Below the pieces are notes generated by a model. The model was not told where the DNA came from and made no database searches. It was given only the letters and a program-made list of their open reading frames with translations. A stretch of 64,000 nt of DNA from DASRAU01 sp035638075. Lineage in GTDB: Bacteria; Acidobacteriota; Polarisedimenticolia; Gp22-AA2. A program made the position numbers and the translations under genes. Of this stretch, positions 40,365-50,207 are shown one piece after another. The DNA is taken from assembly GCA_035638075.1 (NCBI GenBank), contig DASRAU010000039.1, forward strand, positions 1 to 64,000. Reading direction: 5' to 3'. The number at the start of each line of letters is the position of its first letter. Position 1 is the stretch's first letter.

Positions 40365-42830
40365 TCAGGCGAGCGCGCCGTGATGGGGCGGCCGCCCGCC
40401 GCGCGGAACCAGGGGGACGACGCGGTCGCGCGGCGGCAGCGCGTCGAGCAGCGCCAGGAGATCGCCCGGATCCACCGGTTTGACGAGGTGCCGGGCGAAC
40501 CCCGCCTCTTCGCTGCGGTGCCGGTCGTGCTCCTGCCCCCAGCCGGTGACCGCGATCATCACCATGTCGCGTCCCCACGGCTGCTGGCGGATGCGGCGGC
40601 AGGCGTCGTAGCCGTTGAGCCGCGGCATGCCGATGTCGAGGAGCACCACGTCCGGGCGGACGCGCTCCGCCGCGGCGATGCCCTCTTCGCCGTCGAAGGC
40701 GATGTGGACCTCGTGCCCGACGAACCCGAGGAGCCGCGCCAGGCTCTCGGCGTTGTCCTTGAGATCGTCCACGATCAGCACCCGGCGCTTCGCCGGGATC
40801 GTGGCCGGCCGCAGGACGCTCGCGGGCCGGGGCTCCGCCGATGCGGCGGCCGCGGCCGCCCGCGGCAGGCGGACAACGAACGTGCTGCCGCGCGCCAGGC
40901 CGGCGCTGCGCGCCTCGATGCTCCCGCCGTGCAGCTCCACGAGGGAGCGCGCCAGCGCCAGCCCCACCCCCAGGCCGAGCCGGGACCGTTCGCGGGACGC
41001 CTCCCCCTGGGAGAACATGTCGAAGATGCGCGGCAGCATCTCCGGCGCGATGCCGACGCCGGTGTCCGACACGGCGACCACGACCTGCGTCCCGGAGATC
41101 TCGCACTGCACGCGGATGCGCCCTCCCTCCGGGGTGTAGCGCGCGGCGTTGTTGAGCAGGTTCAGGAACACCTGCGCCAGGCGCGCCGGATCGCCGTCCA
41201 CCTGCACCGGCTCCTCCGGCAGGACCACCTCGAGCGCGTGCCGCGCTTCGGCGATGAGCGGCCGGCTGGTCTCGACCGCGTTCTGGAGGATCTCCCGCAG
41301 CGGCACCCTCGCGCGACGCAGATCGAACCGGTTGCGGCTGATGCGGCTGACGTCGAGCAGGTCGTCGAGCAGCCGCGCCATCTGCGCCACCTGCCGCTCG
41401 ATCACCTCCCGTCCCCACGTCAGGTCGGGCTCGCGCGGCGCCTTCGCCTTGAAGATCTGCACCGCGTTGCGAATCGGCGCGAGCGGGTTGCGCAGCTCGT
41501 GGGCGAGGGTGGCCAGGAACTCGTCCTTGCAGCGGTCCGCGCTCTTCATCTCCGCCTCGTGGCGGAACCGGCCGATGAGGTCGGCGGTGTGCCGCGCCAC
41601 CAGGTCGAGCAGACGCGCGTCCCGCTCCGACGCCAGGTGCGGTTGACGAAAGTGCGTCGAGAGCATCCCCAGGATGCTGCCGTCGGCGGCCTTCAGCGGC
41701 GTCGACTGCACCGCCCGGATGCCGGCCGCGAGCATGACGGCGCGGTGCGGCTCGAACTCCGGGTCCCCGCCGACGTCCTCGACGTGCAGCCGCTCCCCCT
41801 GCGCCAGCGCCCGCGCGCAGGCCGAGCCCTCGCCGACGGCGACGTCCGCGAAGTGGTCGAGGAACTCCGGTCTCAGGCCGCGCTGCGCCGCGATGCGCAG
41901 GTGCCCGGTCGCGGCATCGAGGATCTGCACGTTGCCGCAGTCGGCGCCGCTGATGGCGATGGCCCCTTCGAGGACGTCGTCGAGCGCCGCCTCGAGGCTC
42001 TTCGCCGACAGGAGCCGCGTGCTCAGCGCGTGCAGGTGGCGCATCGCCTCGAGCTCGGCGGCGAGCCGGCGGCCGCTCTCTGCCGCCGCGGCCAGCGCCT
42101 CCCGACGCTCGGTCACGTCGATGCCGGTCCCGACGTGCCCGAGGAAGCGGGATCGTTCCAGGCGGGGACGTCCGGACAGCTCGAACCAGCGGGTCGCGCC
42201 GTCCCGCCCGCGCAGCCGCGCCTCGTGCCGGAACGCGCCGCGCGTTGCGAGTGCCGTGCGCACGGCCGCGTCCCACCCGGCCCGATCCTCCGGATGGAGG
42301 AGGCGGTCCCACGCGTCATGCTCTGCGGAGCCCGGGTCGGCGCCGCTGCGGTACGGCGCATTGACCAGCACGCAACGGCCGGTCTCGTCGGTCATCCAGA
42401 TCAGGACCGGCGCGGCGTCAGCCAGGGTGCGGAAGCGGGCTTCGCTCTCCTCGAAGCGCGCGCCGTGGCGTTCCGCCTCGCGGCGCGCCTCGTCGGCGCG
42501 GCGCCCCTCGCGGCGCATCGCCTCGCCGAAGCCGATGACGATCGCGGCGGTGATGCAATAGAGCGTCAGCGCCAGCAGACCGCCGGGAAGTCCCTGCGCC
42601 AGGGTGCCCCGCGGACTGACGAACAGCCAGGTCGCGGGCGCGTAGCCGAGGAGCGCGATGACGATCGCCGGACGCGCCCCGCCGACCCAGACCGCGAGCG
42701 CGATGGCGGCGTAGAGAGTCGAAAAAGGGTGCGCGTCCCCGATCCACGGATCGATGACGCCGCGCAGGAACAGGGCCGCGAACAGAGCGGCCAGCGAAGC
42801 CGTGTAAACGCTCATCCGGTCACGGGTCAT
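40365..42830 (-). CDS. Hybrid sensor histidine kinase (membrane-PAS-GAF-HisKA-HATPase-REC)
   Basis: An 821-residue hybrid kinase read from ATG 42830. Three to four hydrophobic segments fill residues 8-105, in a DUF4118-like arrangement (PWIGDAHPFSTLYAAIALAV). A PAS domain at about 130-240 (WMTDETGRCVLVN) and a GAF domain at about 265-415 follow. The phosphoacceptor is His444 in LATLAHELRNPLAP. The ATPase domain has NLLNNAARYTPEGG, VSDTGVGI and LGLGVGLALA. The C-terminal receiver has DD in LIVDDLKDN, Asp732 in LLDIGMPRLNG and Lys in HLVKPVDP. No DNA-binding output domain. A TATAAT at 42918-42913 may be its -10 element. Confidence 0.93.
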   Translation of the reverse strand: MTRDRMSVYTASLAALFAALFLRGVIDPWIGDAHPFSTLYAAIALAVWVGGARPAIVIALLGYAPATWLFVSPRGTLAQGLPGGLLALTLYCITAAIVIGFGEAMRREGRRADEARREAERHGARFEESEARFRTLADAAPVLIWMTDETGRCVLVNAPYRSGADPGSAEHDAWDRLLHPEDRAGWDAAVRTALATRGAFRHEARLRGRDGATRWFELSGRPRLERSRFLGHVGTGIDVTERREALAAAAESGRRLAAELEAMRHLHALSTRLLSAKSLEAALDDVLEGAIAISGADCGNVQILDAATGHLRIAAQRGLRPEFLDHFADVAVGEGSACARALAQGERLHVEDVGGDPEFEPHRAVMLAAGIRAVQSTPLKAADGSILGMLSTHFRQPHLASERDARLLDLVARHTADLIGRFRHEAEMKSADRCKDEFLATLAHELRNPLAPIRNAVQIFKAKAPREPDLTWGREVIERQVAQMARLLDDLLDVSRISRNRFDLRRARVPLREILQNAVETSRPLIAEARHALEVVLPEEPVQVDGDPARLAQVFLNLLNNAARYTPEGGRIRVQCEISGTQVVVAVSDTGVGIAPEMLPRIFDMFSQGEASRERSRLGLGVGLALARSLVELHGGSIEARSAGLARGSTFVVRLPRAAAAAASAEPRPASVLRPATIPAKRRVLIVDDLKDNAESLARLLGFVGHEVHIAFDGEEGIAAAERVRPDVVLLDIGMPRLNGYDACRRIRQQPWGRDMVMIAVTGWGQEHDRHRSEEAGFARHLVKPVDPGDLLALLDALPPRDRVVPLVPRGGRPPHHGALA

Positions 42831-43210
42831 GAGATCTCGCCCCGTTTCGACCCTGGCGCCCGACCGGGTCGATGCGTTGCCGACCGCGAATGCAGTTGAT
42901 ACGTTGCGAGGGATTATAGGAAGGGTCAGTCGGACAGGGTCGTCCGGAATTACACGTAGAAAATCAGATTCTCCGGATCGCGCCCTGCGCACGCGCCGCC
43001 GATGCGGAAATGACATTGCATCCGGACTCCTCGGTCCGGCGCCGCCGAGCGCCGCGACGCGCGCGTCCGCACGATGCGAAACGTTCCCGCATCTGAACGC
43101 CGTCCGAAAGCGGGACGCGGTGCGGCCTCCGCGTCGGGCATCACGCCGTGCTGCGCGTCACCGAAGTCTTGGAAACATCATCCCGCCGTCCTGCGTTGAG
43201 TGATGCTGTC
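42831..43210. other. Divergent intergenic region, 380 bases, no gene seen
   Basis: This stretch separates the minus-strand hybrid kinase from the plus-strand cupredoxin-SCO pair. On the minus strand TATAAT at 42918-42913 is a plausible kinase -10 element; no good -35 accompanies it. On the plus strand TTGGAA at 43169-43174 is a weak -35 candidate. Short ORFs here have no recognisable homology. No strong repeat or RNA structure was found. Confidence 0.6.
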
Positions 43211-43672
43211 ATGACAAGAGCCGGCGTCGTCATGATCCTCGCGATCCTCGCGGCCTCGATCGCCTGCCAGGCCAGGCCCCAGGCGAACCTCGACGCCGTC
43301 GAAGTGCGCATGGTGGCACACGACACGACCTGGCAGGCGACTTATCTCCTCGCGGAGACGCACGGCGTCGCCGAGATCCCCACCGGACGCGAAGTGCACG
43401 TACCGGTCGGGGCCGAGGTCGTGCTGGCGCTCGCCAGCCGCGACTACATCAGTGATTTCACCCTGCCGGCGCTCGGGCTGCGCGATTTCGCCGCGCCCGG
43501 ATTGCCTTCGGAGTTCCGCTTCGTCGCCGCGCGTCCGGGGCGCTATGCGCTGCGCGGCGACGAATTGTGCGGCCGGCCGCACGACGACCGCTCGCGCGGC
43601 TGGCTCGTCGTCGAGGATCCCGCTTCCTATCGCGCCTGGGTCGATCGGCGGACCCGGGCGGTGCTCGGTTGA
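43211..43672 (+). CDS. COX2-like cupredoxin with degenerate CuA site
   Basis: A 153-residue exported protein, possibly a lipoprotein at Cys19 (AASIAC). Its fold follows the CuA domain of cytochrome oxidase subunit II: REVHVPVGAEVVLALASRDY then ISDFTLPALGLRDFAAPGLP, and RYALRGDELCGRPHDDRSRG. The CuA ligand set is mostly gone. The first His is Ser81, the first Cys of CxExCxxxHxxM is Gly116, and the Met is Arg127; Glu118, Cys120 and His124 remain. A binuclear CuA centre therefore looks impossible, though a mononuclear site could persist. It overlaps the SCO-ASPIC fusion gene (TTGA), so the two are coupled. No oxidase subunit I is in view. Confidence 0.82.
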   Translation: MTRAGVVMILAILAASIACQARPQANLDAVEVRMVAHDTTWQATYLLAETHGVAEIPTGREVHVPVGAEVVLALASRDYISDFTLPALGLRDFAAPGLPSEFRFVAARPGRYALRGDELCGRPHDDRSRGWLVVEDPASYRAWVDRRTRAVLG

Positions 43673-46284
43673 GCCGCCGGAAAAGAGGCGGCGAAACGCG
43701 TCCCGCGCCGGGACCTCCCGCTCGACCGCCGGCCTCGCCCCGTCCGGGGCGGCGTCTCGCCGGAACCCTGGTCATGGCCGGTCTCCTGACGCTCGCGGTC
43801 GTCGTGGTGCTTCTGCGGGAGTACAACTGGCTCGGCGCCGCCGACCGGGACGACCGGCTGGTCAGTGCGGCCGCGGCCCAGGTGGGCCGAACGCGCGTTC
43901 TCATCCGCCTTCCCGAATTCGTTCTGGAGAACGCGCAGGGCGATTCGTCCGGACTTCTGGACCTGCGCGGGACGGTCTGGATCGCCGACTTCATCTTCAC
44001 GCGCTGCGCCGGCACCTGCCCGATGATCACCGCCCGGATGGCCGGGCTCGCCGCAGCGTGCGCGTCCGACCCGGCCCTGAAGGACGTCCGCTTCGTCTCC
44101 ATCAGCGTGGACCCGGAGTACGACCGCCCCGAGGTGCTTCGCGACTACGCCGAGCGCGTGCACGCCGATCCCGCGCGCTGGAGTTTCCTGACGGGCACGC
44201 GCGCCGCGGTGCGGGGTCTCGTGCGCGACGGCTTCAAGCTGCCGGTCGAAGACCAGGACGACAAGGCCATGCCCATCATGCACAGCCAGAGCTTCGTCCT
44301 CGTCGATCGGCAGGGTGGCGTGCGGAGCCTCGTCGATCCTCTCGGCGACCACGGGCTCGACGATGTGACGAAGGCGCTCCAGGCGATCGCCGCGGAGCCA
44401 AAGGTGGCCGACCTGCACTTCCCCGAGGATGCCGGCGATCCGCACTGGTACGAAGCGCGCCGCAACGAGCAGCAGGCGGCGGCGAACGGTCTGCGGGCGC
44501 CGCACGCCTTCCGGTTCACCGACCGGCTCGGGGCCGCGGGAATCCCGTTTCTCAACAAGGCCAGCGAGGACATCACCCGCTACTTCCGCCCGACCCACTA
44601 CGACCACGGCACGGCGGTGGCGGCCGCCGACGTGGACGGCGATGGCCGCACGGACCTCTACTTCGTCAACCAGGCGGGACCGAACGGGCTCTACCGCAAC
44701 CTCGGCGACGGGCGGTTCGAGGACATCACCGCGACCGCCGGTGTCGCGGTCGGCGACCGCGCCTGTGTCGGGGCGTCCTTCGCCGACATCGACGGCGACG
44801 GAGACCCCGACCTCTACGTCACCGCGGTCCGCGCCGGCAACCTGCTCTTCCGCAACGACGGGGGTGGACGCTTCACGGACATCACCACTTCAGCGGGCGT
44901 TGGCGGGCACGGCGAGCACGCCTCCGGGGCGGTCTTCTTCGACGCCGACGGCGACGGGGACCTCGATCTCTTCGTCACCAGCGTCGGACGCTACACCGGC
45001 GAGGAGCGGCGCGCCGACGGGCTGTGGGTCTCCTTCCCCGACTCGTTCGCCGGACACCTGCACCCGGACCGCGGCGAAGCCTCATTGTTCTTCCGCAACC
45101 TCGGGGAGGGACGCTTCGAGGACGGCGCGCAGGACTCCGGACTGAAGCACGCCGCCTGGTCGGGAGACGCCATCCCGTTCGACGACGACGCCGACGGCCG
45201 GACCGATCTCTACGTTCTCTCGATGCAGGGGCACGACGAGCTGTGGCGCAACCTCGGGGGCGGGCGCTTCGAGCGGCGCGGGCGGCAGGTCTTCCCCGCC
45301 ACGCCGTGGGGTTCGATGGGGGCGGCGGTGCTCGACTGGAACGGCGACGGCCGGCTCGACCTGTTCGTGACCGACATGCACACCGACATGGCGGGCGAGC
45401 TGCGCCCGGAGGACGAGCGCCGCAAGCACGACTGGGCCGCCATGTTCCCGCCGCGCTTCCTCGGGACCGACGGCAACCACGTCCTCGGCAACGCGCTGTT
45501 CACCGCCGAGGGAGGCGATCGCTTCACAGAGCAGTCGGACGCGGCCAACGCCGAGACCGGCTGGCCGTGGGGTCCGAGCGCCGCGGATCTCAACGCCGAC
45601 GGCTGGACCGACCTCTTCGTGGCCGCCGGCATGAACTTCCCGCACCGCTACCACGGCAACGACGTGCTGCTCAACGAGCAGGGACGCCGGTTCGTCAACG
45701 CGGAGTTCCTGCTCGGTGTCGAGCCGCGGGAGAGCCGCGTGCGACCGTGGTTCACGCTCGACTGCGACGGGGCGGATGCCGGGCACCCCATCTGCCGCGG
45801 CGAGTCGGTGGCGGCGATGTCGCTCGATGGACAGGCGACGGCGGTCGCGCCCGGGCGGGCCGCGCTGCACGGCCCGGTCACCGTCTGGGCCGCGCGCGCC
45901 AGCCGGTCGAGCGTCGTCTTCGATCTCGACGGCGACGGCGACCTCGACGTCGTCACCAATGACTACGGCGACGTGCCCCAGGTCCTGGTCAGCGACCTGG
46001 CGCAGCGCGGTCCCGTCCGCTTCGTGACGGTGCGCCTGCAGGGGCGCGGGGCGAACCGCGATGGGCTCGGTGCGGTCGTGGCGCTCCGAGCCTCCGGCCG
46101 CACGCAACGCCAGGCGCTGAACGGCAAGTCCGGGTACCTTTCGCAGAGCAGCCTGCCGCTCTATTTCGGCCTCGGCGAGGCGGCGAGCGCCGAGTCGGTC
46201 ACCGTCACCTGGCCGGGGGGCCAGACGCAGACGGTGCGCGGCCCGATCCGCTCCGGCACGCACCTCGTCATCCGCCAGCCGTAA
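43669..46284 (+). CDS. Membrane-anchored SCO protein fused to FG-GAP repeats and ASPIC/UnbV domain
   Basis: 871 residues if started at TTG 43669, which overlaps the previous stop and supplies an Arg-rich head before the anchor LVMAGLLTLAVVVVLL. ATG 43774 is the alternative but removes those charges. SCO1/SenC domain about 75-245: TRCAGTCPMI with Cys113 and Cys117, SVDPEYDRPEV, and His205 in IMHSQSF, the three copper ligands. From about 300 to 770 seven FG-GAP calcium-loop repeats follow, each of the form DxDGDGxxDLYVxx. ASPIC/UnbV comes last (GRGANRDGLGAVVALRASGR then LYFGLGEAASAESVTVTWPG). It is probably exposed in the periplasm as a copper-binding or thiol-redox head on a propeller. The fusion is unusual. 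Confidence 0.88.
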   Translation: MSRRKRGGETRPAPGPPARPPASPRPGRRLAGTLVMAGLLTLAVVVVLLREYNWLGAADRDDRLVSAAAAQVGRTRVLIRLPEFVLENAQGDSSGLLDLRGTVWIADFIFTRCAGTCPMITARMAGLAAACASDPALKDVRFVSISVDPEYDRPEVLRDYAERVHADPARWSFLTGTRAAVRGLVRDGFKLPVEDQDDKAMPIMHSQSFVLVDRQGGVRSLVDPLGDHGLDDVTKALQAIAAEPKVADLHFPEDAGDPHWYEARRNEQQAAANGLRAPHAFRFTDRLGAAGIPFLNKASEDITRYFRPTHYDHGTAVAAADVDGDGRTDLYFVNQAGPNGLYRNLGDGRFEDITATAGVAVGDRACVGASFADIDGDGDPDLYVTAVRAGNLLFRNDGGGRFTDITTSAGVGGHGEHASGAVFFDADGDGDLDLFVTSVGRYTGEERRADGLWVSFPDSFAGHLHPDRGEASLFFRNLGEGRFEDGAQDSGLKHAAWSGDAIPFDDDADGRTDLYVLSMQGHDELWRNLGGGRFERRGRQVFPATPWGSMGAAVLDWNGDGRLDLFVTDMHTDMAGELRPEDERRKHDWAAMFPPRFLGTDGNHVLGNALFTAEGGDRFTEQSDAANAETGWPWGPSAADLNADGWTDLFVAAGMNFPHRYHGNDVLLNEQGRRFVNAEFLLGVEPRESRVRPWFTLDCDGADAGHPICRGESVAAMSLDGQATAVAPGRAALHGPVTVWAARASRSSVVFDLDGDGDLDVVTNDYGDVPQVLVSDLAQRGPVRFVTVRLQGRGANRDGLGAVVALRASGRTQRQALNGKSGYLSQSSLPLYFGLGEAASAESVTVTWPGGQTQTVRGPIRSGTHLVIRQP

Positions 46285-46339
46285 AGCTCGCCCGCCGTGC
46301 ATCGGCCCGGCGCGCCGGTCGTCGCGGCGGCGCGCGACG

Positions 46340-49300
46340 TCAGGCGCGCACGGGCGGACGCAGGCGGGCGAGCAGCTGTTCCATCGCCACGGGCTCGATC
46401 GGCTTCACGAGGTGCGAGTCGAACCCGGCGTCGCGCGAGCGGCGGCGATCCTCCTCCTGGCCCCAGCCGGTCAGCGCCACCAGCACGACCTCCCGCCCCC
46501 AGGGCCGCTCGCGCAGCCGCCGCGCTGTGTCGTAGCCGCTCAGGCGCGGCATGCCGATGTCGAGGACGACGAGGTCGGGCCGGAAGGTCTCGGCCAGGTC
46601 GAGCGCCTCCACCCCGTCGTGCGCGGTCTGTGTCACGTTCCCCATGAAGTTGAGCATGGCGGCGAGGCTGACGGCGGCGTCGTGGTTGTCGTCCACGATG
46701 AGGACCCGCCGCGGCTTGACCGCCTCGACCGACGCGCCTCCCTGGCCGCGCGCCGCGGGCATTTCCGGCAGGGCGGGCAGCCGCACCACGAACTCGCTGC
46801 CGCGGCGTCCGTCGCTGCGCGCCTCGACGCTGCCGCCGTGTGTCTCGACCAGCCCCTTCACGAGCGACAGGCCGATGCCGAGCCCGCCCTGCGCCCCCTC
46901 GAGCGTCCGATCGACCTGCGTGAAGATGTCGAAGACCCTGGGGAGCATCTCCGGCGGGATGCCGATCCCGGTGTCGCGCACCCGGATGATCGCCTCGTCC
47001 CCCTGCCGGGCGACGACGAGCCCCACCTCGCCTCCCGGCTCGGTGTACTTGGCCGCGTTGTTCAAGAGGTTGCTGAACACCTGCGCCAGCCGGTTGACGT
47101 CGGCGACGACGCCGATCGGCTCGTCCGGCAGCGTCACGGTGAACGTGTGTCCCCGCCGCTCGATCTCGGGGCGGCTCGTCTCCACCGCCAGGCGCACCGC
47201 CTCGCCGAGCGCGATCGGCTCGCGCCGCAGCTCGACCTTGCCGCGGTTGATGCGGCTCATGTCCATGAGATCGTCGATGAGCCGCACCATGAGGGTGAGC
47301 TGGCGCTCCATCATGAGACGGGCCTCCTCGCGCGCCGCGGGGTCATGCTTCGCGAGCTTGAGGACGTGCAGGGCGCTGCGCAGAGGCGCCAAAGGGTTCC
47401 GCAGCTCGTGCGCCAGCACCGCCAGGAACTCGTTCTTGCGCCGGTCGGCCTCGGCGAGCGCCAGGCGGGCGAGGACGTGCCGCGAGATGTCGGTGAAGTA
47501 ACAGACGACGCCGTGCCGGCCTTCCGGCAGGGCGATGCGGTCGATGCGCCACTCGTAGTACTCGCGCACCTTCCGATCGAGCCGCTCCTCGACGCGCTCG
47601 GCCTCGAAATAAGACTCCCCCGTGACCAGCGTGTGGCGGAAGCGCTCGACCACCTCGTCGGCGAACTCGCGCGGCCACAGCACCCGCATCACCTCGACGA
47701 AGTCGGCGCCGAGGAGGTCGCGGCCGAGCACGCCTTCGATGTCGCCGAAGGCCGGCCGCGCCTGGGGATTCACCTGCAGGATGCGCAGCCCGTCGTCGAC
47801 GAGAAAGACACCGAGGGGGGCCGCGCTGAACAGGGCCTCGAAACGGTCGTGACTCTCCTGCAGCGCCTCGCCGGCCTCGCGGCGCATCCGCGCCATGGCC
47901 AGGTGCGCCGAGACCCGGGCCAGGAGCTCGCGGGCGCTGAACGGCTTGACGAGGTAGTCGTCGGCCCCCGCCTCCATGCCGGTGACCCGGCTCTCCTCGC
48001 CGGCGCGCGCCGACAGCATGATGACCGGGATGTCGCGCGTTTTTGCGTCGTCGCGCAGCCGCTTCAGCAGGCCGAACCCGTCGAGCCGCGGCATCATCAC
48101 GTCGGTCAGGATGAGATCGGGCGCCGACCGGGCCACGGCGGCGCAGGCCGCTTCGCCGTCCGCCACCACTTCGAGGCGATAGCGCCCGTGGAGGAGCCGC
48201 GCCAGGTATTGCCGCATGTCGGCGTTGTCATCGGCCACGAGGACCCGCGGCCGCCCCGTTCCGGCGTCGCCGAAAGGCCGGTCTTCCGATGCGGACACGG
48301 CCGCGGCGCCGGGCTCGTCGTAGACGTCGAGCGGCGAGACCCAGCGCAGCGCCTCCTCGATGTAGCTGTTCGCGCGCCCTGCGGCGGGCCGGGCGGCCCG
48401 CTCCTCGACGCCGGCCTCGTCGACGATCTGATCGGCCGGCAGGTGGGCCGAGCCGGGAGGCACGACCACCGTGAAAGTCGTCCCCTTCCCGGGCTCGCTC
48501 GTGGCGGAGATGGTCCCGCCGTGCAGACGCACCAGCTCCTGCACCAGGGCCAGCCCGATGCCGCTGCCTTCGTGCGTCCGGCCGCGGGCGTTCTGCACCC
48601 GGTGAAAACGCTCGAACAGGCGCGGCATCTCGGACGCCGGGATGCCGGTGCCGGTGTCCCGCACCTCGAGCTGCACGTGCCCATCCTCGCGCTCGCGCAG
48701 GTCGACCGCGATCCCGCCGTCGAAGGTGAACTTGAAGGCGTTCGAGAGGAGGTTGAGAACGATCTTCTCCCACATCTCCCGATCGACGAAGGTGGGCGTC
48801 GAGGGCGGGGCGCACTCGACCCGAAGCGTGAGCCCCGCCCGTTCCACCGCGGCGCGGAACATGCTCGCGAGGTCCGCCGTGAACGGGCCGAGGTCGGTCG
48901 GCTGGTAGCGCGCCCGCACCCGGCCCGCCTCGATGCGCGAGAAATCCAGCAGCGTGTTCACCAGCCGCAGCAGCCGCTGGCCGTTGCGGTGCACGACCTC
49001 GAGCTCGTCGTCGTACGAGCCGCGATCGAGCAGGTCCTCGATCGGCCCGAGCATCAGGGTGAGCGGCGTGCGGAACTCGTGGCTGACGTTGGAGAAAAAC
49101 GCCGTCTTGGCGCGGTCGAGCTCCGCCAGCGCCTCCGCGCGGCGTTTTTCCTCTTCGTAGGCGCGCGCATTGGCGATCGCGGTGGCGACCTGGGTGCGCA
49201 CGAGGTCGAAGAAGTCGCGGTAGAAATCGTTCCACTGCAGGCGTGACGAGAGGCCCGCGACCATCAGCCCGGCCGGCTCCGAAGGCTTGCTCGAGGGGAT

Positions 49301-50164
49301 CGGCACGACGACCGCGCTGTGCGGCGCGTCGGTCCACGGCCCCTGCGGCACGCCCGGGAACCGCGCCCGCAGATCGTCCACCAGCTGGATGGCCCCGGAC
49401 ACCTTCGCGAGGCGAAAGGGCCAGCCGCCGTCCGCCGCCGCGTCGAGATCGACGAAGCGCGGCGCGAACGAGACGGTGATGGTCGGATCGCCCAGGCCGG
49501 ACGAGCCGACCAGCCGCGCCTGCCTCCCCTCGTCCTCGAGCAGGTAGAAGAGCGAGAAGGGCACGTCCCGGTCGTGCCTCCGGAGCGTCTCGGCCGCGAA
49601 CAGGCACGCCTCCTCCGCCGTCTTCGCCTCGACCAGGCGGCTGCCGAGATCGCGCAGCGTCAGCCCGCGCCGCTCCCCGATCACCTTCTCGGTGATCTCG
49701 TGCACCGTGGCGAGAACGCCGCCGATGCCATTGGGGGCGGTCTCGTCCGGCACCGGGCTGTAGGCGATGGTGAAGTGCGACTCCTCGAGGAAGCCCTGCC
49801 GGTTGATCTCGAGGAAGATGTCCTCGTTCCACGTCGGCGGCCCGCCCAGGAACGGCGTGTCGATGAGCGGGCCGATGACGTGCCAGATCTCCTTCCAGCA
49901 CTCGCTCGCGGGAACGCCCAGCACCCGCTCCGGGTGCTTGTTCCCCGGGATCGGTCGATAGGGATCGTTGTAGAACTGGATGTACCGGGGCCCCCACCAG
50001 AGGAGCTGGGGGAAGCGGTTGGCGAGCATGATGCGCAGCATCGTGCGCAAGGCCGGCGACCACGACTCCGCCGGCCCCAGCGGCGTCCGCGCCCAGTCGA
50101 AGGCGCGGATGCGCTCGCCCATCTCGCCTCCCCCGACCAGGAATCCGAGAGCGTCTTCCTTCAT
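46340..50164 (-). CDS. Double hybrid histidine kinase (PAS-GAF-HisKA-HATPase-REC-PAS-HisKA-HATPase-REC)
   Basis: A 1274-residue soluble protein with two complete kinase cores. N-terminal PAS-like region about 25-160, GAF about 170-335. First core: His362 in FSNVSHEFRTPLTLML, ATPase with NLLSNAFKFTFDGG and VRDTGTGI. First receiver: Asp688 in LILTDVMMPRLDG. Second PAS about 770-895. Second core: His919 in LAVLAHELRNPLAP, ATPase with NLLNNAAKYTEPGG. Last receiver: Asp1202 in LVVLDIGMPRLSG. No membrane segment and no output domain. The first core resembles tandem kinases linked to GAF sensors, and the second resembles the other two kinases here. GGAG lies before the ATG; the next kinase ends 43 bases upstream. 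Confidence 0.94.
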   Translation of the reverse strand: MKEDALGFLVGGGEMGERIRAFDWARTPLGPAESWSPALRTMLRIMLANRFPQLLWWGPRYIQFYNDPYRPIPGNKHPERVLGVPASECWKEIWHVIGPLIDTPFLGGPPTWNEDIFLEINRQGFLEESHFTIAYSPVPDETAPNGIGGVLATVHEITEKVIGERRGLTLRDLGSRLVEAKTAEEACLFAAETLRRHDRDVPFSLFYLLEDEGRQARLVGSSGLGDPTITVSFAPRFVDLDAAADGGWPFRLAKVSGAIQLVDDLRARFPGVPQGPWTDAPHSAVVVPIPSSKPSEPAGLMVAGLSSRLQWNDFYRDFFDLVRTQVATAIANARAYEEEKRRAEALAELDRAKTAFFSNVSHEFRTPLTLMLGPIEDLLDRGSYDDELEVVHRNGQRLLRLVNTLLDFSRIEAGRVRARYQPTDLGPFTADLASMFRAAVERAGLTLRVECAPPSTPTFVDREMWEKIVLNLLSNAFKFTFDGGIAVDLREREDGHVQLEVRDTGTGIPASEMPRLFERFHRVQNARGRTHEGSGIGLALVQELVRLHGGTISATSEPGKGTTFTVVVPPGSAHLPADQIVDEAGVEERAARPAAGRANSYIEEALRWVSPLDVYDEPGAAAVSASEDRPFGDAGTGRPRVLVADDNADMRQYLARLLHGRYRLEVVADGEAACAAVARSAPDLILTDVMMPRLDGFGLLKRLRDDAKTRDIPVIMLSARAGEESRVTGMEAGADDYLVKPFSARELLARVSAHLAMARMRREAGEALQESHDRFEALFSAAPLGVFLVDDGLRILQVNPQARPAFGDIEGVLGRDLLGADFVEVMRVLWPREFADEVVERFRHTLVTGESYFEAERVEERLDRKVREYYEWRIDRIALPEGRHGVVCYFTDISRHVLARLALAEADRRKNEFLAVLAHELRNPLAPLRSALHVLKLAKHDPAAREEARLMMERQLTLMVRLIDDLMDMSRINRGKVELRREPIALGEAVRLAVETSRPEIERRGHTFTVTLPDEPIGVVADVNRLAQVFSNLLNNAAKYTEPGGEVGLVVARQGDEAIIRVRDTGIGIPPEMLPRVFDIFTQVDRTLEGAQGGLGIGLSLVKGLVETHGGSVEARSDGRRGSEFVVRLPALPEMPAARGQGGASVEAVKPRRVLIVDDNHDAAVSLAAMLNFMGNVTQTAHDGVEALDLAETFRPDLVVLDIGMPRLSGYDTARRLRERPWGREVVLVALTGWGQEEDRRRSRDAGFDSHLVKPIEPVAMEQLLARLRPPVRA

Positions 50165-50207
50165 GAAGGCTCCGCGCGGCGCGGCGCCGCGAAAACGAAG
50201 AGCGGTC

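Noticed and set aside
46412..49246. 944-residue plus-strand ORF opposite the double kinase
   Set aside because: Antisense shadow of kinase codons; the minus strand has all catalytic motifs.
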